Source: Oscillatoriales cyanobacterium SM2_2_1
Lineage (GTDB): Bacteria > Cyanobacteriota > Cyanobacteriia > Pseudanabaenales > Pseudanabaenaceae
DNA: 34,596 bases
NCBI GenBank assembly: GCA_012031145.1
Contig: JAAUUH010000024.1
Span: forward strand, 1-34,596
Direction of reading: 5' to 3'
Part shown: in pieces, positions 18,589 through 27,641 of the stretch
Layout of the letters: each line of letters begins with the position of its first letter
Numbering within the stretch: position 1 is the stretch's first letter
Position numbers and translations under genes: made by a program
The notes under the pieces: model-generated
Told to the model about the DNA's origin: nothing
The model's database searches: none
Seen by the model: the letters and a program-made list of their open reading frames with translations, nothing else

Positions 18589-19488
18589 CTATGCTTGTAC
18601 CTCTCGATAGGCTTGGTGCACACTCTGGACGTTATACCAATTCAGAAAAATCCGCGCCAGCTCTAGGGCTAACTGAGGGCGCTGATGCTGAATCAACCAC
18701 CGCAACAGCGGAGCCATGGTCTGTTCATTGAGCAGTCCGCCTAGGGACAGGACGCCCCACAGCAGCCAATGCAACCAAGTCATTTGGATCATCAGCCGCA
18801 CCTCCCAAGTGGGATGTTTCCGGTAAAAAACCACTCCCATTCGCGCTCGCTGACGCTCTACTTCGATCAGGCGGGGAATCTGCTCAAGGCTAAAAGGCGG
18901 GTGCCAGTGATAGCCCACGGCCTCTGGACAAGGGATCAACCGCAGACCCATATTTTTGAGCCGCACCCCCAATTCCAGATCCTCCCAACCATACTGGCGA
19001 AAAGCTAGGTCGAACAGCCCCGCTGCCACCAGATACTCCTTGGCGATCGCCACATTCCCGGTGGCAAAAAAAGCCTGCGACCGATCCGTGACCTTGAAGG
19101 GCTCGGCTAGGGGATCCTCAAAATTGCACGTATTGATCACCCGCCCATAGGTGAAAACCCGTTCCTGCCCGGCTAGGGCCCGCCCGTGGCAAGAGAGAAA
19201 CGTCCGCGTTACTACCAGATCGCTATCTATGAATACAATCACTTCCCCCGCCGCGGCCATGACCCCCAAATTGCGGGCTGCTGCCGCGCCCCCATGCTCC
19301 TGCTCCAAGAGTCGGACATGGGGGAACTCCGACCGATGCGATCGCAAAAACGCCACCGTTTCATCCGTAGAGCCGTCATCCACCACCACCACCTCATAGG
19401 GCGTCGTGAAGTCCTGATCCTCCAGCGCCCGCAGACATTTCTGCAAAATGGGCAGCCGATTATAGGTGGGAATGACCACAGACCACAT
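18589..19488 (-). CDS. Family 2 glycosyltransferase
   Basis: The 299-residue GT-A enzyme begins MWSVVIPTYNRLPIL. It has VVVVDDGSTDET, the metal-binding D88-S-D90, and the acceptor-side G-W-E169-D170-LELGVRL, the full GT2 motif set. A hydrophobic stretch near residues 220-240 may attach it to the membrane. ATG 19488 has AAGGAG eight bases upstream; a GTG three bases earlier is also possible. It follows the next glycosyltransferase by about 10 bp and belongs with the polysaccharide genes. The sugar is unknown. Confidence 0.88.
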   Translation of the reverse strand: MWSVVIPTYNRLPILQKCLRALEDQDFTTPYEVVVVDDGSTDETVAFLRSHRSEFPHVRLLEQEHGGAAAARNLGVMAAAGEVIVFIDSDLVVTRTFLSCHGRALAGQERVFTYGRVINTCNFEDPLAEPFKVTDRSQAFFATGNVAIAKEYLVAAGLFDLAFRQYGWEDLELGVRLKNMGLRLIPCPEAVGYHWHPPFSLEQIPRLIEVERQRARMGVVFYRKHPTWEVRLMIQMTWLHWLLWGVLSLGGLLNEQTMAPLLRWLIQHQRPQLALELARIFLNWYNVQSVHQAYREVQA

Positions 19489-19500
19489 CACAGATTCTCC

Positions 19501-21036
19501 TTAGGAACGGGACTGCCACAGGGTCAAGCCACCCACATACCCATAGCTGATGGCGTAAAGCACCATAAAAGGTAGAGTAACGTAAAACCCCTTGACCAAG
19601 CAAAGGGCGATCGCCCCACAACTGTAGGCACAGAGGAGCAACTCCACGATCGCCCCGCCATCGAGGGGAATGCGATATTGCTTATGCTGCCAGCGATCGC
19701 CCCGATGGCGAATGGCAAACTTGGGCGTGCGGCGAAAATTAGCTCCCGTCCCCAATAACCCCGCCAGCACTGCCTTAGTGTTACTCCAAGAAATGCCCAT
19801 GCCCAGCAGCACCAATAAAAATACTAACGGAGCCCGGGAGCGCCATGTTTTCGGATAGAGATCCCGCTGGCCTGTCAAATATAGCAGCGGCGGCCCAAAG
19901 GTTGCCGGTAGCATCAACCACCCCCAGAGGTACTCCACCAAAGAAACCCCGGCCCCATAGGGCTTGGCAAAGATCATCAGCGGTACTGAAGTTAGCACCA
20001 AAACCAGCATCAGGGGATGCAGCGCATAACTGGTCAAGTGCACCGTCGCTTGCCATTTGCCCATCCATGGCAACGAGCTGCCCCATACAGCCCCTAGGAG
20101 CTTTTTCGCACACTGCATGCCGCCCTTAGCCCAGCGAAACTGTTGCAACTTAAAGGCGGCGATCGCCACTGGCAATTCCGCAGGAGCAGTCACCGAGGGA
20201 TCAAACACAATCTGCCAGCCCCGTAACTGGGCTCGATAACTTAGATCAATATCTTCCGCCAGCGTATCTGCATGCCAGCCACCACTATCCTCAATCGCTG
20301 GCTTATACCAAATTCCCGCCGTGCCATTAAAATTCAATAAATAGCCATTCTGGAACCGTGACTGTTGCTCTACTACGAAATGCCCGTCCAAGTTCACGGA
20401 CTGCAACTGGGTTAGTAGCGAGTACTCTGCATTCAAATGGGCCCAGCGAGTCTGCACCACCGCAATTCGCCCCTGGGGGTGGCTCAAGAAATGCCCCATG
20501 GCTTGCTTTAACCAATCGGTTCCCGGCACAAAATCGGCATCAAAAATAGCAATGTAATTTCCTTGCACCGAGGGCATAGCTGCCTGGAGTGCCCCCGCCT
20601 TAAACCCTGCCCGATGTTCCCGATGAAGGTATTCAACCCAATAGCCCCGCATCTCATACTCTGACACCACCTGTTGCAAAATTTCTTGGGTCTCGTCGGT
20701 GGAATCATCCAACACCTGAACCTGCAAGCGATCGCGGGGGTAATCCAAGGCGCAGACCGCCTCCACCAGTCGCCGCGCCACATAAAGCTCATTAAAAATA
20801 GGTAATTGCACCGTTACCACTGGCAAATCCTGGGGTTCCACCGCCCCCGCAAAAACCCTAAGTAAATCCTTTTGGGCATAGGGTATCCCAAGGGGGAGGC
20901 GCGATCGTTGGGCATGGCGCGTCGCAGTCAGCCAAAACGCATTGATCCCATAGAGCAAAAAGCACAAAGCAGCGATGCTGTTAAGTACGGCTAGAACTGC
21001 GACAAGTATCAGAATATAGTTAACTCCTTCCACCAC
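19501..21036 (-). CDS. Processive-type membrane GT2 (cellulose/mannan synthase-like)
   Basis: The 511-residue integral membrane glycosyltransferase has one N-terminal hydrophobic helix (about 7-30) and a cytoplasmic GT-A domain with VLDDSTDET, D166-A-D168, A-E261-D262 and the Q298-Q-F-R-W302 signature. At least four further membrane segments follow (about 335-490). The D, DxD, ED, QxxRW set is that of processive beta-glycan synthases such as the CslA/mannan-synthase-like group. It may polymerise a beta-linked backbone and move it across the inner membrane; the substrate is an inference. The start is a GTG at 21036, as no ATG precedes the first helix. It is divergent from rsfS. Confidence 0.87.
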   Translation of the reverse strand: MVEGVNYILILVAVLAVLNSIAALCFLLYGINAFWLTATRHAQRSRLPLGIPYAQKDLLRVFAGAVEPQDLPVVTVQLPIFNELYVARRLVEAVCALDYPRDRLQVQVLDDSTDETQEILQQVVSEYEMRGYWVEYLHREHRAGFKAGALQAAMPSVQGNYIAIFDADFVPGTDWLKQAMGHFLSHPQGRIAVVQTRWAHLNAEYSLLTQLQSVNLDGHFVVEQQSRFQNGYLLNFNGTAGIWYKPAIEDSGGWHADTLAEDIDLSYRAQLRGWQIVFDPSVTAPAELPVAIAAFKLQQFRWAKGGMQCAKKLLGAVWGSSLPWMGKWQATVHLTSYALHPLMLVLVLTSVPLMIFAKPYGAGVSLVEYLWGWLMLPATFGPPLLYLTGQRDLYPKTWRSRAPLVFLLVLLGMGISWSNTKAVLAGLLGTGANFRRTPKFAIRHRGDRWQHKQYRIPLDGGAIVELLLCAYSCGAIALCLVKGFYVTLPFMVLYAISYGYVGGLTLWQSRS

Positions 21037-21151
21037 TGAGAGCTAAGCCCATATTGTATCGTTTCTGACGATCATGATCCCCAAAGCTGCCAAACCGCGA
21101 CAAGAATATACTAGAGATCAGTTCATCCCTATCCTATTAGAAATCAAGCCT

Positions 21152-21529
21152 ATGCCCTACCCCATACCCGATCACGCCTTGCAGATGGCCGAAACTGCTG
21201 CCAATACAGCCGATGATCGTAAGGGACAAAAAATTACCGTTCTTGCCGTAGGAGAAGTCTCCGTTCTCGCCGACTACTTTGTGATTGTCTCTGCCCAGTC
21301 CCGCACCCAATCACGGGCGATCGCTGAAGCCATTCGCGCCAAAATCGCTGAAACCCATCATCGCCATCCCCAACATCTCTCCGGCGAGGGTGAAGCCAAC
21401 TGGATCGTTCTTGACTATGGCGAAGTCATGGTACACATCATGCTCCCTAAGGAGCGAGATTACTACGACCTCGAAGCCTTTTGGGGCCACGCACCGCGCC
21501 TCAACCTCGCCTCCCAGATCCCTACCTAA
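21152..21529 (+). CDS. rsfS: Ribosomal silencing factor RsfS
   Basis: RsfS binds ribosomal protein uL14 on the large subunit and blocks subunit joining during starvation. The 126-residue product shows the family core: DYFVIVSAQSRTQSRAIAEA, WIVLDYGEVMVHIM and RDYYDLEAFWGHAP. ATG 21152 was preferred because the family starts close to this point; the frame is open back to 21074. It is followed 53 bp later by tRNA-Glu. Confidence 0.92.
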   Translation: MPYPIPDHALQMAETAANTADDRKGQKITVLAVGEVSVLADYFVIVSAQSRTQSRAIAEAIRAKIAETHHRHPQHLSGEGEANWIVLDYGEVMVHIMLPKERDYYDLEAFWGHAPRLNLASQIPT

Positions 21530-21535
21530 AACTTA

Positions 21536-21564
21536 TTGACAAGCGTCAATCTGCTGCGTATCTT
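21536..21564 (+). promoter_or_regulatory. Sigma-70 type promoter of tRNA-Glu
   Basis: TTGACA (21536-21541), a 17-base spacer and TATCTT (21559-21564) lie about 20 bp before the mature tRNA 5' end. Spacing and -35 match the housekeeping consensus exactly; the -10 has one or two mismatches. Confidence 0.6.
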
Positions 21565-21582
21565 ATATAAAGTCTCTAAAAT

Positions 21583-21655
21583 GCCCCTATCGTCTAGAGG
21601 CCTAGGACACATCCCTTTCACGGATGCGACACGGGTTCGAATCCCGTTAGGGGTA
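21583..21655 (+). tRNA. trnE: tRNA-Glu (anticodon UUC)
   Basis: The acceptor stem GCCCCTA pairs with TAGGGGT (one G-U pair). The anticodon arm is CATCC-CTTTCAC-GGATG with anticodon TTC. The T arm has GGGTTCGAATCCC, and the discriminator base is A. CCA is not encoded. In cyanobacteria this tRNA serves both translation and tetrapyrrole synthesis through glutamyl-tRNA reductase. Confidence 0.96.
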
Positions 21656-22591
21656 TTATCCATAGAGTATTATTACTCACAGGGTATAGATGTTAGAACA
21701 CAATCTAGTGAAACAATCACTGGAATTGTTCAATGGAGTTATTTCTCACTTTCTCATTAGAAAAGTGTCCATTCAAGCGATATTTTGTCAATTAACCCTT
21801 CGCAAGCTCACGCCAATGTCATGGGCTAGCATTTCGTTAGTCAGCAATTTGAGACACAACTTGAATCCGGCAAAAGAATGCCATTCAAGGGCTCAGCATA
21901 ACCTTGACGTTAAATAACTTTTCATTAAGCAACCCTTCTGCCTCGATTTGATCTTGATCCTGATTTGCCTATGCTGTTGGATTAAGCCAATGTCGAGGCA
22001 TTCAAACTTCGAGATATTCAAATAAAGAGAACTAACTTAGCTCGAACTTTGGGTATTAGGAGCAACAGCCCAATCACTTCATCCATTATTGCTGCGCCAA
22101 TGAACGTTCGAGTGCTCCTGATCGGTACAGTGAGCATACATTTGTCCAATGACCTCAGTAGCCAAGCCCGATCTGACTATTTTCTGATCATGGGCATCGA
22201 ACCCAATCGGACTCCGCGATCGCCATTAAAACCACCAGGAAAACCCACCAATTCCCTGACTTCGGGCTAACCACGAGTGCAACCATTACCTAGTACATCC
22301 ATTCAGTCACTATATAATTTTATAGATGGCTTCGATTGAGTTGCCGATCAGCATATCATTTCAGTACACACATTGCATCAAAGCCGGCAACACTCAGTTA
22401 GTTAGTCAGCGATTTCAACGTTAAATTGTCTTCTCAACATCAAAACAGTCATGAATTCACTCAACATAGCTAATACTGCTTCCAGAGGCAAAATTAGCGA
22501 ACTAGAGATTTCCGTATCTCCGAACACAAATCCACTCCAAGAGAAACTTTATGATTCCTAAGCCAACAATTAGCATTCATTTCATCGGATT
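21656..22591. other. 936-bp gene-free stretch before the Nit1C cluster
   Basis: This stretch is AT-richer than the left-hand flank. I find no convincing gene: the frames at 21690-21917 and 22049-22270 lack recognisable content. GTACAGTGAGCATAC near 22125 resembles an NtcA box but has nine, not eight, spacer bases. No integrase gene, and no copy of the tRNA-Glu 3' end, was seen here or beyond the cluster. The last 200 bp presumably carry the promoter of the flavin oxidoreductase gene. Confidence 0.4.
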
Positions 22592-23875
22592 ATGAACAAC
22601 CACTATCCAGTGATCGTTATTGGAGGCGGGCAGGCAGGGCTTTCCATGAGCTATTTCTTAAAGGATCGCGGGATTGATCACATAATTTTCGAGAAAAATC
22701 AGATTGGCTATGCTTGGCGAGAAAAGCGTTGGGACAGCTTTTGCTTAGTCACACCCAACTGGCAATGTCAACTTCCAGGTTTTCCCTACCAGGGCGACGA
22801 CCCCCATGGGTTCATGTTAAAAGATCAAATAATTCAGTACATTGAGCGCTTTGCAGCCTCATTTAATCCTCCCATCAAGGAAGGTGTAGAGGTATTGCGA
22901 CTCCGGAAAAATCAGATCCAGAATCAATTTGAAGTTCAAACATCCATTGGCCCGTTCACCGCCGAACAGGTTGTGGTTGCTACAGGAAGCTATCACCGTC
23001 CCAAAATTCCTCGTATGGGTGAACAGCTACCCATCGACATCACGCAAATCCATGCTTCAGAGTACAAAAATCCCCATGCCCTACCCGACGGATCCATCCT
23101 GGTTGTTGGCACTGGGCAATCAGGATGTCAAATTGCTGAGGATCTCCATCTGGCGAATCGCAAAGTACATTTATGTGTCGGCAGTGCCCCGCGATCTCCC
23201 CGTCGGTACAGAGGTAAGGATGTAGTGGACTGGTTGAATCAAATGGGCTACTACGACAGGCCGATTGATGAACATGCCCAGAAAGACAAAGTGCGGACTA
23301 AGGCCAACCATTACCTGACTGGGCGTGATGGGGGAAGGGAGATTGACCTTCGTCAATTCGCACTAGAAGGTATGCAATTCCATGGGCGACTGAAGAATAT
23401 TATGGGCACACAACTACAGTTCAATAGCGATCTTAAAGAAAATCTAGATCAAGCTGATAACGTTTCAGAAAGTATTAAGCGCACAATTGATGGATTTATT
23501 GAGAGCAATCAAATCATTGCTCCTACCGAGCCTCCCTATCATCCCGTATGGGAACCTAACAACGAGCAACTAACGATTGATGTTATGCAGGCAAATATCA
23601 AAACAGTAATCTGGTCGACCGGCTATCACTCGGACTTCAGCTGGATAGAAGTTCCAGTATTTGATGGCAGAGGCTATCCCGGTCATGAGCGCGGGGTGAC
23701 CTCCATTTGGGGGCTATATTTCCTTGGTCTGCCTTGGCTTTACACATGGGGTTCTGGACGCTTTTCCGGAATTGCTCGCGACGCATCATACTTGGTAGAT
23801 TATTTGGCAGCCCGTAATCGAGCAACAACAAATCATGACTGGAGCGTGGTGAATGAGTTTTTACTCGGTTCATAA
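22592..23875 (+). CDS. Flavin-dependent oxidoreductase, MSMEG_0569 family (Nit1C)
   Basis: The 427-residue protein resembles flavin monooxygenases. Its FAD-binding Rossmann motif is IVIGGGQAG (8-16), VVVATGSYHRP covers 127-137 and a second, NAD(P)H-binding motif is VVGTGQSG (171-178). The TGYHSDFSWI block near residue 345 is also typical. Overall it matches the MSMEG_0569-type oxidoreductase found with Nit1C nitrilase clusters. Its substrate is not known to me; oxidation of a nitrogenous compound to a nitrile or a related step is conceivable. It is separated from the rest of the cluster by 178 bp that contain an NtcA promoter, so it is probably transcribed separately or read through. Confidence 0.87.
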   Translation: MNNHYPVIVIGGGQAGLSMSYFLKDRGIDHIIFEKNQIGYAWREKRWDSFCLVTPNWQCQLPGFPYQGDDPHGFMLKDQIIQYIERFAASFNPPIKEGVEVLRLRKNQIQNQFEVQTSIGPFTAEQVVVATGSYHRPKIPRMGEQLPIDITQIHASEYKNPHALPDGSILVVGTGQSGCQIAEDLHLANRKVHLCVGSAPRSPRRYRGKDVVDWLNQMGYYDRPIDEHAQKDKVRTKANHYLTGRDGGREIDLRQFALEGMQFHGRLKNIMGTQLQFNSDLKENLDQADNVSESIKRTIDGFIESNQIIAPTEPPYHPVWEPNNEQLTIDVMQANIKTVIWSTGYHSDFSWIEVPVFDGRGYPGHERGVTSIWGLYFLGLPWLYTWGSGRFSGIARDASYLVDYLAARNRATTNHDWSVVNEFLLGS

Positions 23876-23973
23876 CTTCCGTTTCCTATCGGTTAATCAG
23901 GTTAATAGAAGACAACTAGATTAAATGCAGCACTAACCGTTGCCCTTGTTCCTTGACTGAACTTCGGACTTCT

Positions 23974-24015
23974 GTAATCAGAGATACAAATTGGTCACAC
24001 TCAACCTCGTAAGGT
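23974..24015 (+). promoter_or_regulatory. NtcA-activated promoter upstream of the sll0783-type gene
   Basis: GTAATCAGAGATAC (23974-23987) is an exact GTA-N8-TAC NtcA box. After 22 bases a -10 box TAAGGT (24010-24015) fits TAN3T. The box-to-minus-10 spacing is that of class II NtcA-activated cyanobacterial promoters, where the box replaces the -35. Transcription would start near 24022, about 32 bases before the ATG at 24054. It predicts induction of the downstream genes under nitrogen limitation. Confidence 0.8.
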
Positions 24016-24053
24016 TGTTCCGTGTCCACGAAAATGAAAAAAAGAGAGATTGT

Positions 24054-24536
24054 ATGCCTCAAGTGACAGCCCCATCTCACCAAGCTGGCGACTTTTTTGT
24101 TGATTACGAAGAAAAGGTCTTCCCTGATGTCAAAGCAGATCCGGGTGAAAAAGCATTGGTAACGTTTCACACGGTTGCCTTTGAAGGTTCAATTGGATTT
24201 GTTAATTTACTCCAAGCGACGCGGCTACTTCGTAAGGGTTTTGAGACATCAGTGCTACTCTATGGCCCCGGAGTTACCCTCGGTGTACAGCGTGGTTTTC
24301 CTAAGCTAGGAGACGCCGCATTTCCTGGGCACCAAAACTTTAATGATCAATTGAGTAAGTTTATGACTGAGGGCGGTAAGGTTTTTGCTTGTCGCTTCGC
24401 CCTTCAAGCCCTCTATGGACATGGTGAGCCCTCTTTGATTCCTGGCATCCGTCCCATTAATCCCCTTGATGTGCTCGATTTAATTCTGCTACACCGCAAG
24501 GATAATGCTTTGATTCTAGATACCTGGACTGTTTAG
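24054..24536 (+). CDS. MSMEG_0572/Sll0783 family nitrogen-starvation protein (Nit1C)
   Basis: The 160-residue product begins [20 protein letters not shown] and contains [39 protein letters not shown] and [20 protein letters not shown]. It matches the Sll0783/MSMEG_0572 family. In Synechocystis sll0783 is strongly induced by nitrogen starvation and is needed for normal PHB accumulation; its biochemical role is unsolved. The fold looks like a DsrE-type alpha/beta protein, which is an inference. ATG 24054 was chosen over the upstream in-frame GTG or TTG codons because it follows a purine-rich AAAGAGAGA and the predicted NtcA transcript start. It is the first gene of the putative NtcA-driven operon. 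Confidence 0.9.
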   Translation: MPQVTAPSHQAGDFFVDYEEKVFPDVKADPGEKALVTFHTVAFEGSIGFVNLLQATRLLRKGFETSVLLYGPGVTLGVQRGFPKLGDAAFPGHQNFNDQLSKFMTEGGKVFACRFALQALYGHGEPSLIPGIRPINPLDVLDLILLHRKDNALILDTWTV

Positions 24537-24558
24537 TAGTTCATAATTTCTAGGACTT

Positions 24559-25575
24559 ATGAATTACTCACGAATTGTACGTGCAGCGGCAGTTCAAATC
24601 AGCCCCGTACTATTTAGTGGCGACGGCACCACAGAAAAGGTGCTGCAGTCCATCGCTCAGGCCGCTAAGGAAGGAGTGCAGCTGATTGTTTTCCCAGAAA
24701 CATTCATACCCTACTACCCCTATTTTTCTTTTGTACTGCCTCCAGTTCTGATGGGTAAAGAGCACATGCGGCTGTATGAGGAAGCGGTGGCCATTCCGGG
24801 CCCGGTCACGGACGTCATTAGTCGGGCAGCCCGCTCTTACAACATGGTGATTGTGGTGGGAGTCAATGAACGAGATCATGGCTCCCTTTACAACACCCAG
24901 TTGGTATTTGATGCCGATGGATCATTGCTACTTAAGCGGCGAAAAATCACACCTACTTACCATGAGCGGATGGTTTGGGGACAGGGTGATGGCTCAGGGC
25001 TGCGAGTCGTGGATTCAGCAGTAGGACGCATTGGAGCCCTAGCCTGTTGGGAGCATTACAACCCCCTAGCTCGGTTTACGCTTATGACCCAGCACGAGCA
25101 AATACATTGCGCCCAGTTCCCAGGGTCTTTGGTGGGTCAGGTTTTTACCGACCAAATCGAAGTGACAATTCGTCACCATGCGTTAGAGTCAGGTTGTTTT
25201 GTGGTCAACTCAACTGCTTGGCTATCACCAGAGCAGATCGAGCAAGTTACCCAGGATGAGACCCTGAAACGGGTGTTATCTGGTGGCTCCAATACGGCCA
25301 TTATTGGCCCCGAAGGAAATCATCTCTGCACTTCGATTACAGACGGCGAGGGAATGGCGATCGCCGACCTTGACTTTTCCCTCATTACTAAACGGAAGCG
25401 CATGATGGATTCCGTGGGTCATTATTCTCGCCCCGATGTCTTGCAGCTTCAAGCCAATCTGGTTCCCCAAAACCTGATATTAGAACCTGTCAATCCTCAA
25501 ATATCAAAGGTAGGTTCGGCTGATCTGCAACAGGACATTAGTTCACCTGCTTTAACTGGAAATGAGTGCCTATGA
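24559..25575 (+). CDS. Nitrilase, Sll0784 / Nit1 type
   Basis: Nitrilases hydrolyse nitriles to the acid and ammonia. The 338-residue protein has the complete catalytic set of the carbon-nitrogen hydrolase superfamily: Glu47 ([12 protein letters not shown]), Lys129 ([12 protein letters not shown]), Glu136 and Cys163 ([12 protein letters not shown]). The CWEHYNPL context marks true nitrilases rather than amidases. It groups with the Sll0784-type nitrilase of Nit1C clusters, a cluster that has been linked to growth on cyanide as nitrogen source in several proteobacteria. The ATG lies 22 bp after the previous gene, and its stop overlaps the next start as ATGA. Confidence 0.94.
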   Translation: MNYSRIVRAAAVQISPVLFSGDGTTEKVLQSIAQAAKEGVQLIVFPETFIPYYPYFSFVLPPVLMGKEHMRLYEEAVAIPGPVTDVISRAARSYNMVIVVGVNERDHGSLYNTQLVFDADGSLLLKRRKITPTYHERMVWGQGDGSGLRVVDSAVGRIGALACWEHYNPLARFTLMTQHEQIHCAQFPGSLVGQVFTDQIEVTIRHHALESGCFVVNSTAWLSPEQIEQVTQDETLKRVLSGGSNTAIIGPEGNHLCTSITDGEGMAIADLDFSLITKRKRMMDSVGHYSRPDVLQLQANLVPQNLILEPVNPQISKVGSADLQQDISSPALTGNECL

Positions 25576-25997
25576 AACCTCCATTACCCCCCTTCACCTT
25601 GGAAACTGCAATAGTTAAGGTGAAGGCTGCCGAAGATGCTTGGAATACCCGTGACCCAGAGCGCGTCGCTTTAGCCTATACCGAAAATTCAGAGTGGCGA
25701 AACAGGGCAGAGTTTCTGTGCGGACGTACTCAAATTGTGGAATTCCTTAAACGTAAATGGTCTAAGGAACTAGACTATCGCTTGAGGAAGGAACTGTGGT
25801 GTTTTATGGAGCACCGCATTGCCGTACGGTTCGAGTACGAGTGGCACGATGACTCTGGCTTCTGGTATCGGTCTTACGGTAATGAGAACTGGGAATTTGC
25901 TGAGGATGGACTCATGATGCGGCGTTTTGCCAGCATTAATGATCTGCCTATCAAACCATCGGAACGGAAGTTTCATTGGGAACGCCAAACCACATGA
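25572..25997 (+). CDS. DUF1348 / NTF2-like protein within the Nit1C cluster
   Basis: The 141-residue product starts [20 protein letters not shown] and contains [20 protein letters not shown], a typical SnoaL/NTF2-fold opening. [12 protein letters not shown]-like ([16 protein letters not shown]), [20 protein letters not shown] and [12 protein letters not shown] complete the DUF1348 pattern. Members are small soluble proteins of unknown function. The gene overlaps both neighbours as ATGA (start in the nitrilase stop, stop in the radical SAM start), so it is fully embedded in the operon and probably made in step with the nitrilase. It is not part of the commonly described core Nit1C gene set as I know it. 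Confidence 0.85.
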   Translation: MKPPLPPFTLETAIVKVKAAEDAWNTRDPERVALAYTENSEWRNRAEFLCGRTQIVEFLKRKWSKELDYRLRKELWCFMEHRIAVRFEYEWHDDSGFWYRSYGNENWEFAEDGLMMRRFASINDLPIKPSERKFHWERQTT

Positions 25998-27084
25998 ATA
26001 AACAGCAACTGATCACTCAATTGCAGACCTATGGTCTTCAGTGGCTAGAGCCCGAGCTAGAAGTTGTAGGGCGTAGGGGGGGAGCAGGGCCCTCTGACCA
26101 TAGAGCAATCACTGTAGACGACACAACAATAATGGTACCGACCTTTAACAATTCGGCTGCCCAATCACCCTACACGGCTACTCCAGAGTCGAGCACTGGC
26201 TGCGCAACACTTCGATTTCATGATCGGGTGATAGCATCAATTTCCATTCCCAAGAGACCAAGATTCTACGACCTTGCCACAGCAGATGGCACTCCTTACT
26301 GGAAAATCGCTTTACTCCATAGTCGAGATGTACTCGCTACAACGGTGCTGCAAACCTGTATACGTTACAACGACGCTACAACGTCCTGCCAATTTTGTGC
26401 CATTGGACAATCTTTGGAAGCTGGTCGTACCATCTCCCGCAAAACTCCGGCTCAACTTGCGGAAGTAGCCGAGGCGGCTGTCCGATTGGATGGGGTTAGT
26501 CAAATGGTCATGACTACAGGAACGCCAAACAGCAGTGACCGAGGGGCGGCCTACCTCACTGAATGTGCTAGAGCGGTCAAAGCCAGGGTAAATTTGCCCA
26601 CACAGGTTCAATGCGAACCCCCCGATGACTTTATCTGGTTTGAGCGGATGAGGGCAGCAGGAATCGAAAACTTGGGAATGCACATAGAGACTGTCGATTC
26701 GGAGGTCAGGAACAGAGTAATGCCGGGGAAATCCTCTGTCCCACTCAGTTACTACTTGATGCATTTCAGGCGTCAGTGAAAGTTTTTGGGTGGGGGCAGG
26801 TCAGTACCTATATCTTGGCGGGATTGGGCGACACCCTCGAAACACTTACAGAAGTGTGCGATCGCCTGATTCATATGGGAGTGTATCCTTTTGTAGTTCC
26901 CTTCGTTCCCATCAGTGGCACACCACTAGCCTATCATCCTGCTCCTAGCAGTGAATTCATGCAGTCCATTTATGAAAGGGTAGGAGCTATGCTTAAACAA
27001 TCTGGGTTGCACTCTGCCAACATGAAAGCTGGATGTGCTAAGTGTGGAGCCTGCTCTGCTCTATCAAATTTTGAAGTTTCCTAG
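25994..27084 (+). pseudogene. Radical SAM protein, MSMEG_0568 family, frameshifted
   Basis: The first frame (25994-26779) runs to ...SVPLSYYL and then MHFRRQ-stop. The second frame resumes as DAFQASVKVFGWGQVSTYIL and runs to 27084. One missing base at about 26758 (TTGAT for TTGGAT) explains it; the repaired protein would have about 363 residues, the normal family length. The putative [4Fe-4S] cysteines are C122-x9-C132-x2-C135 (TCIRYNDATTSCQFCAIG), not the usual CX3CX2C. A C-terminal GCAKCGAC cluster may hold a second metal site. MTTGTPNSSDRG and QCEPPDDFIWFERM follow the TIM-barrel pattern. The reaction is unknown. The first fragment lacks the C-terminal third, so it would probably be inactive if the break is real. 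Confidence 0.88.
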
Positions 27085-27107
27085 AAGTTCCATACGCCTC
27101 TAAGATC

Positions 27108-27641
27108 ATGAGTCCCTATCAATTCAAGCTCGCTACCTCACCTGAAGAAATGGCGGCTTACTTTGAGTTGCGCAAAATCATTTTTGTCCAGGAACAACAA
27201 CTTTTTCAGGGAAGCGATGTGGACGCAATTGATGAAATGGCTTACCCCATAATTGCCATTCATACAAGAAGTTCTAATGAGTCCAGCTCTGGCAGTTCCA
27301 ACGGCGAGATTGTTGGCGTAGTTCGCATCTATGAAACACAACCAGGCACCTGGTACGGCGGGCGACTAGGAACCCATCCTGATCACCGCAAAGGTTGGAG
27401 CATTGGCAAAGGACTGATCTATAGAGCTGTAACGACTGCCAATAGCTGGGGCTGTACACAGTTCCTAGCGACTGTCCAGTTGCAAAACATCCGATTTTTC
27501 CAACGGCTGCACTGGCATTCTCTAGGGGAACTCATCATTTGTCATCAACCCCATCATTTAATGAAAGCCGACCTAAACTTCTATCCCCCCACATCCGAAA
27601 TCCGACCAATACTCCCCTTGCAAAATAGAGGAGTTTCCTAG
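27108..27641 (+). CDS. GNAT-family acetyltransferase, MSMEG_0567 / Sll0786 type (Nit1C)
   Basis: The 177-residue protein has an N-terminal FELRKIIFVQEQQLFQGSDV and central EIVGVVRIYE, then the acetyl-CoA loop in RLGTHPDHRKGWSIGKGLIY (R/Q-x-x-G-x-G/A-like, with GWSIGKGL). LATVQLQNIRFFQRLHWHSL is the C-terminal GNAT strand pair. It belongs to the N-acyltransferase of Nit1C clusters, whose substrate is not known to me. The start is ATG 27108, 23 bp after the radical SAM gene. The stop overlaps the next start (TAGTG). A serine/asparagine-rich insertion (residues about 54-65, SSNESSSGSSNG) looks like a loop expansion. Confidence 0.87.
   Translation: MSPYQFKLATSPEEMAAYFELRKIIFVQEQQLFQGSDVDAIDEMAYPIIAIHTRSSNESSSGSSNGEIVGVVRIYETQPGTWYGGRLGTHPDHRKGWSIGKGLIYRAVTTANSWGCTQFLATVQLQNIRFFQRLHWHSLGELIICHQPHHLMKADLNFYPPTSEIRPILPLQNRGVS

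Noticed and set aside
22121-22140. NtcA-like box GTACAGTGAGCATAC before the flavin oxidoreductase gene
   Set aside because: The spacer is nine bases instead of eight, and it lies about 460 bp before the start codon with no -10 box in place.
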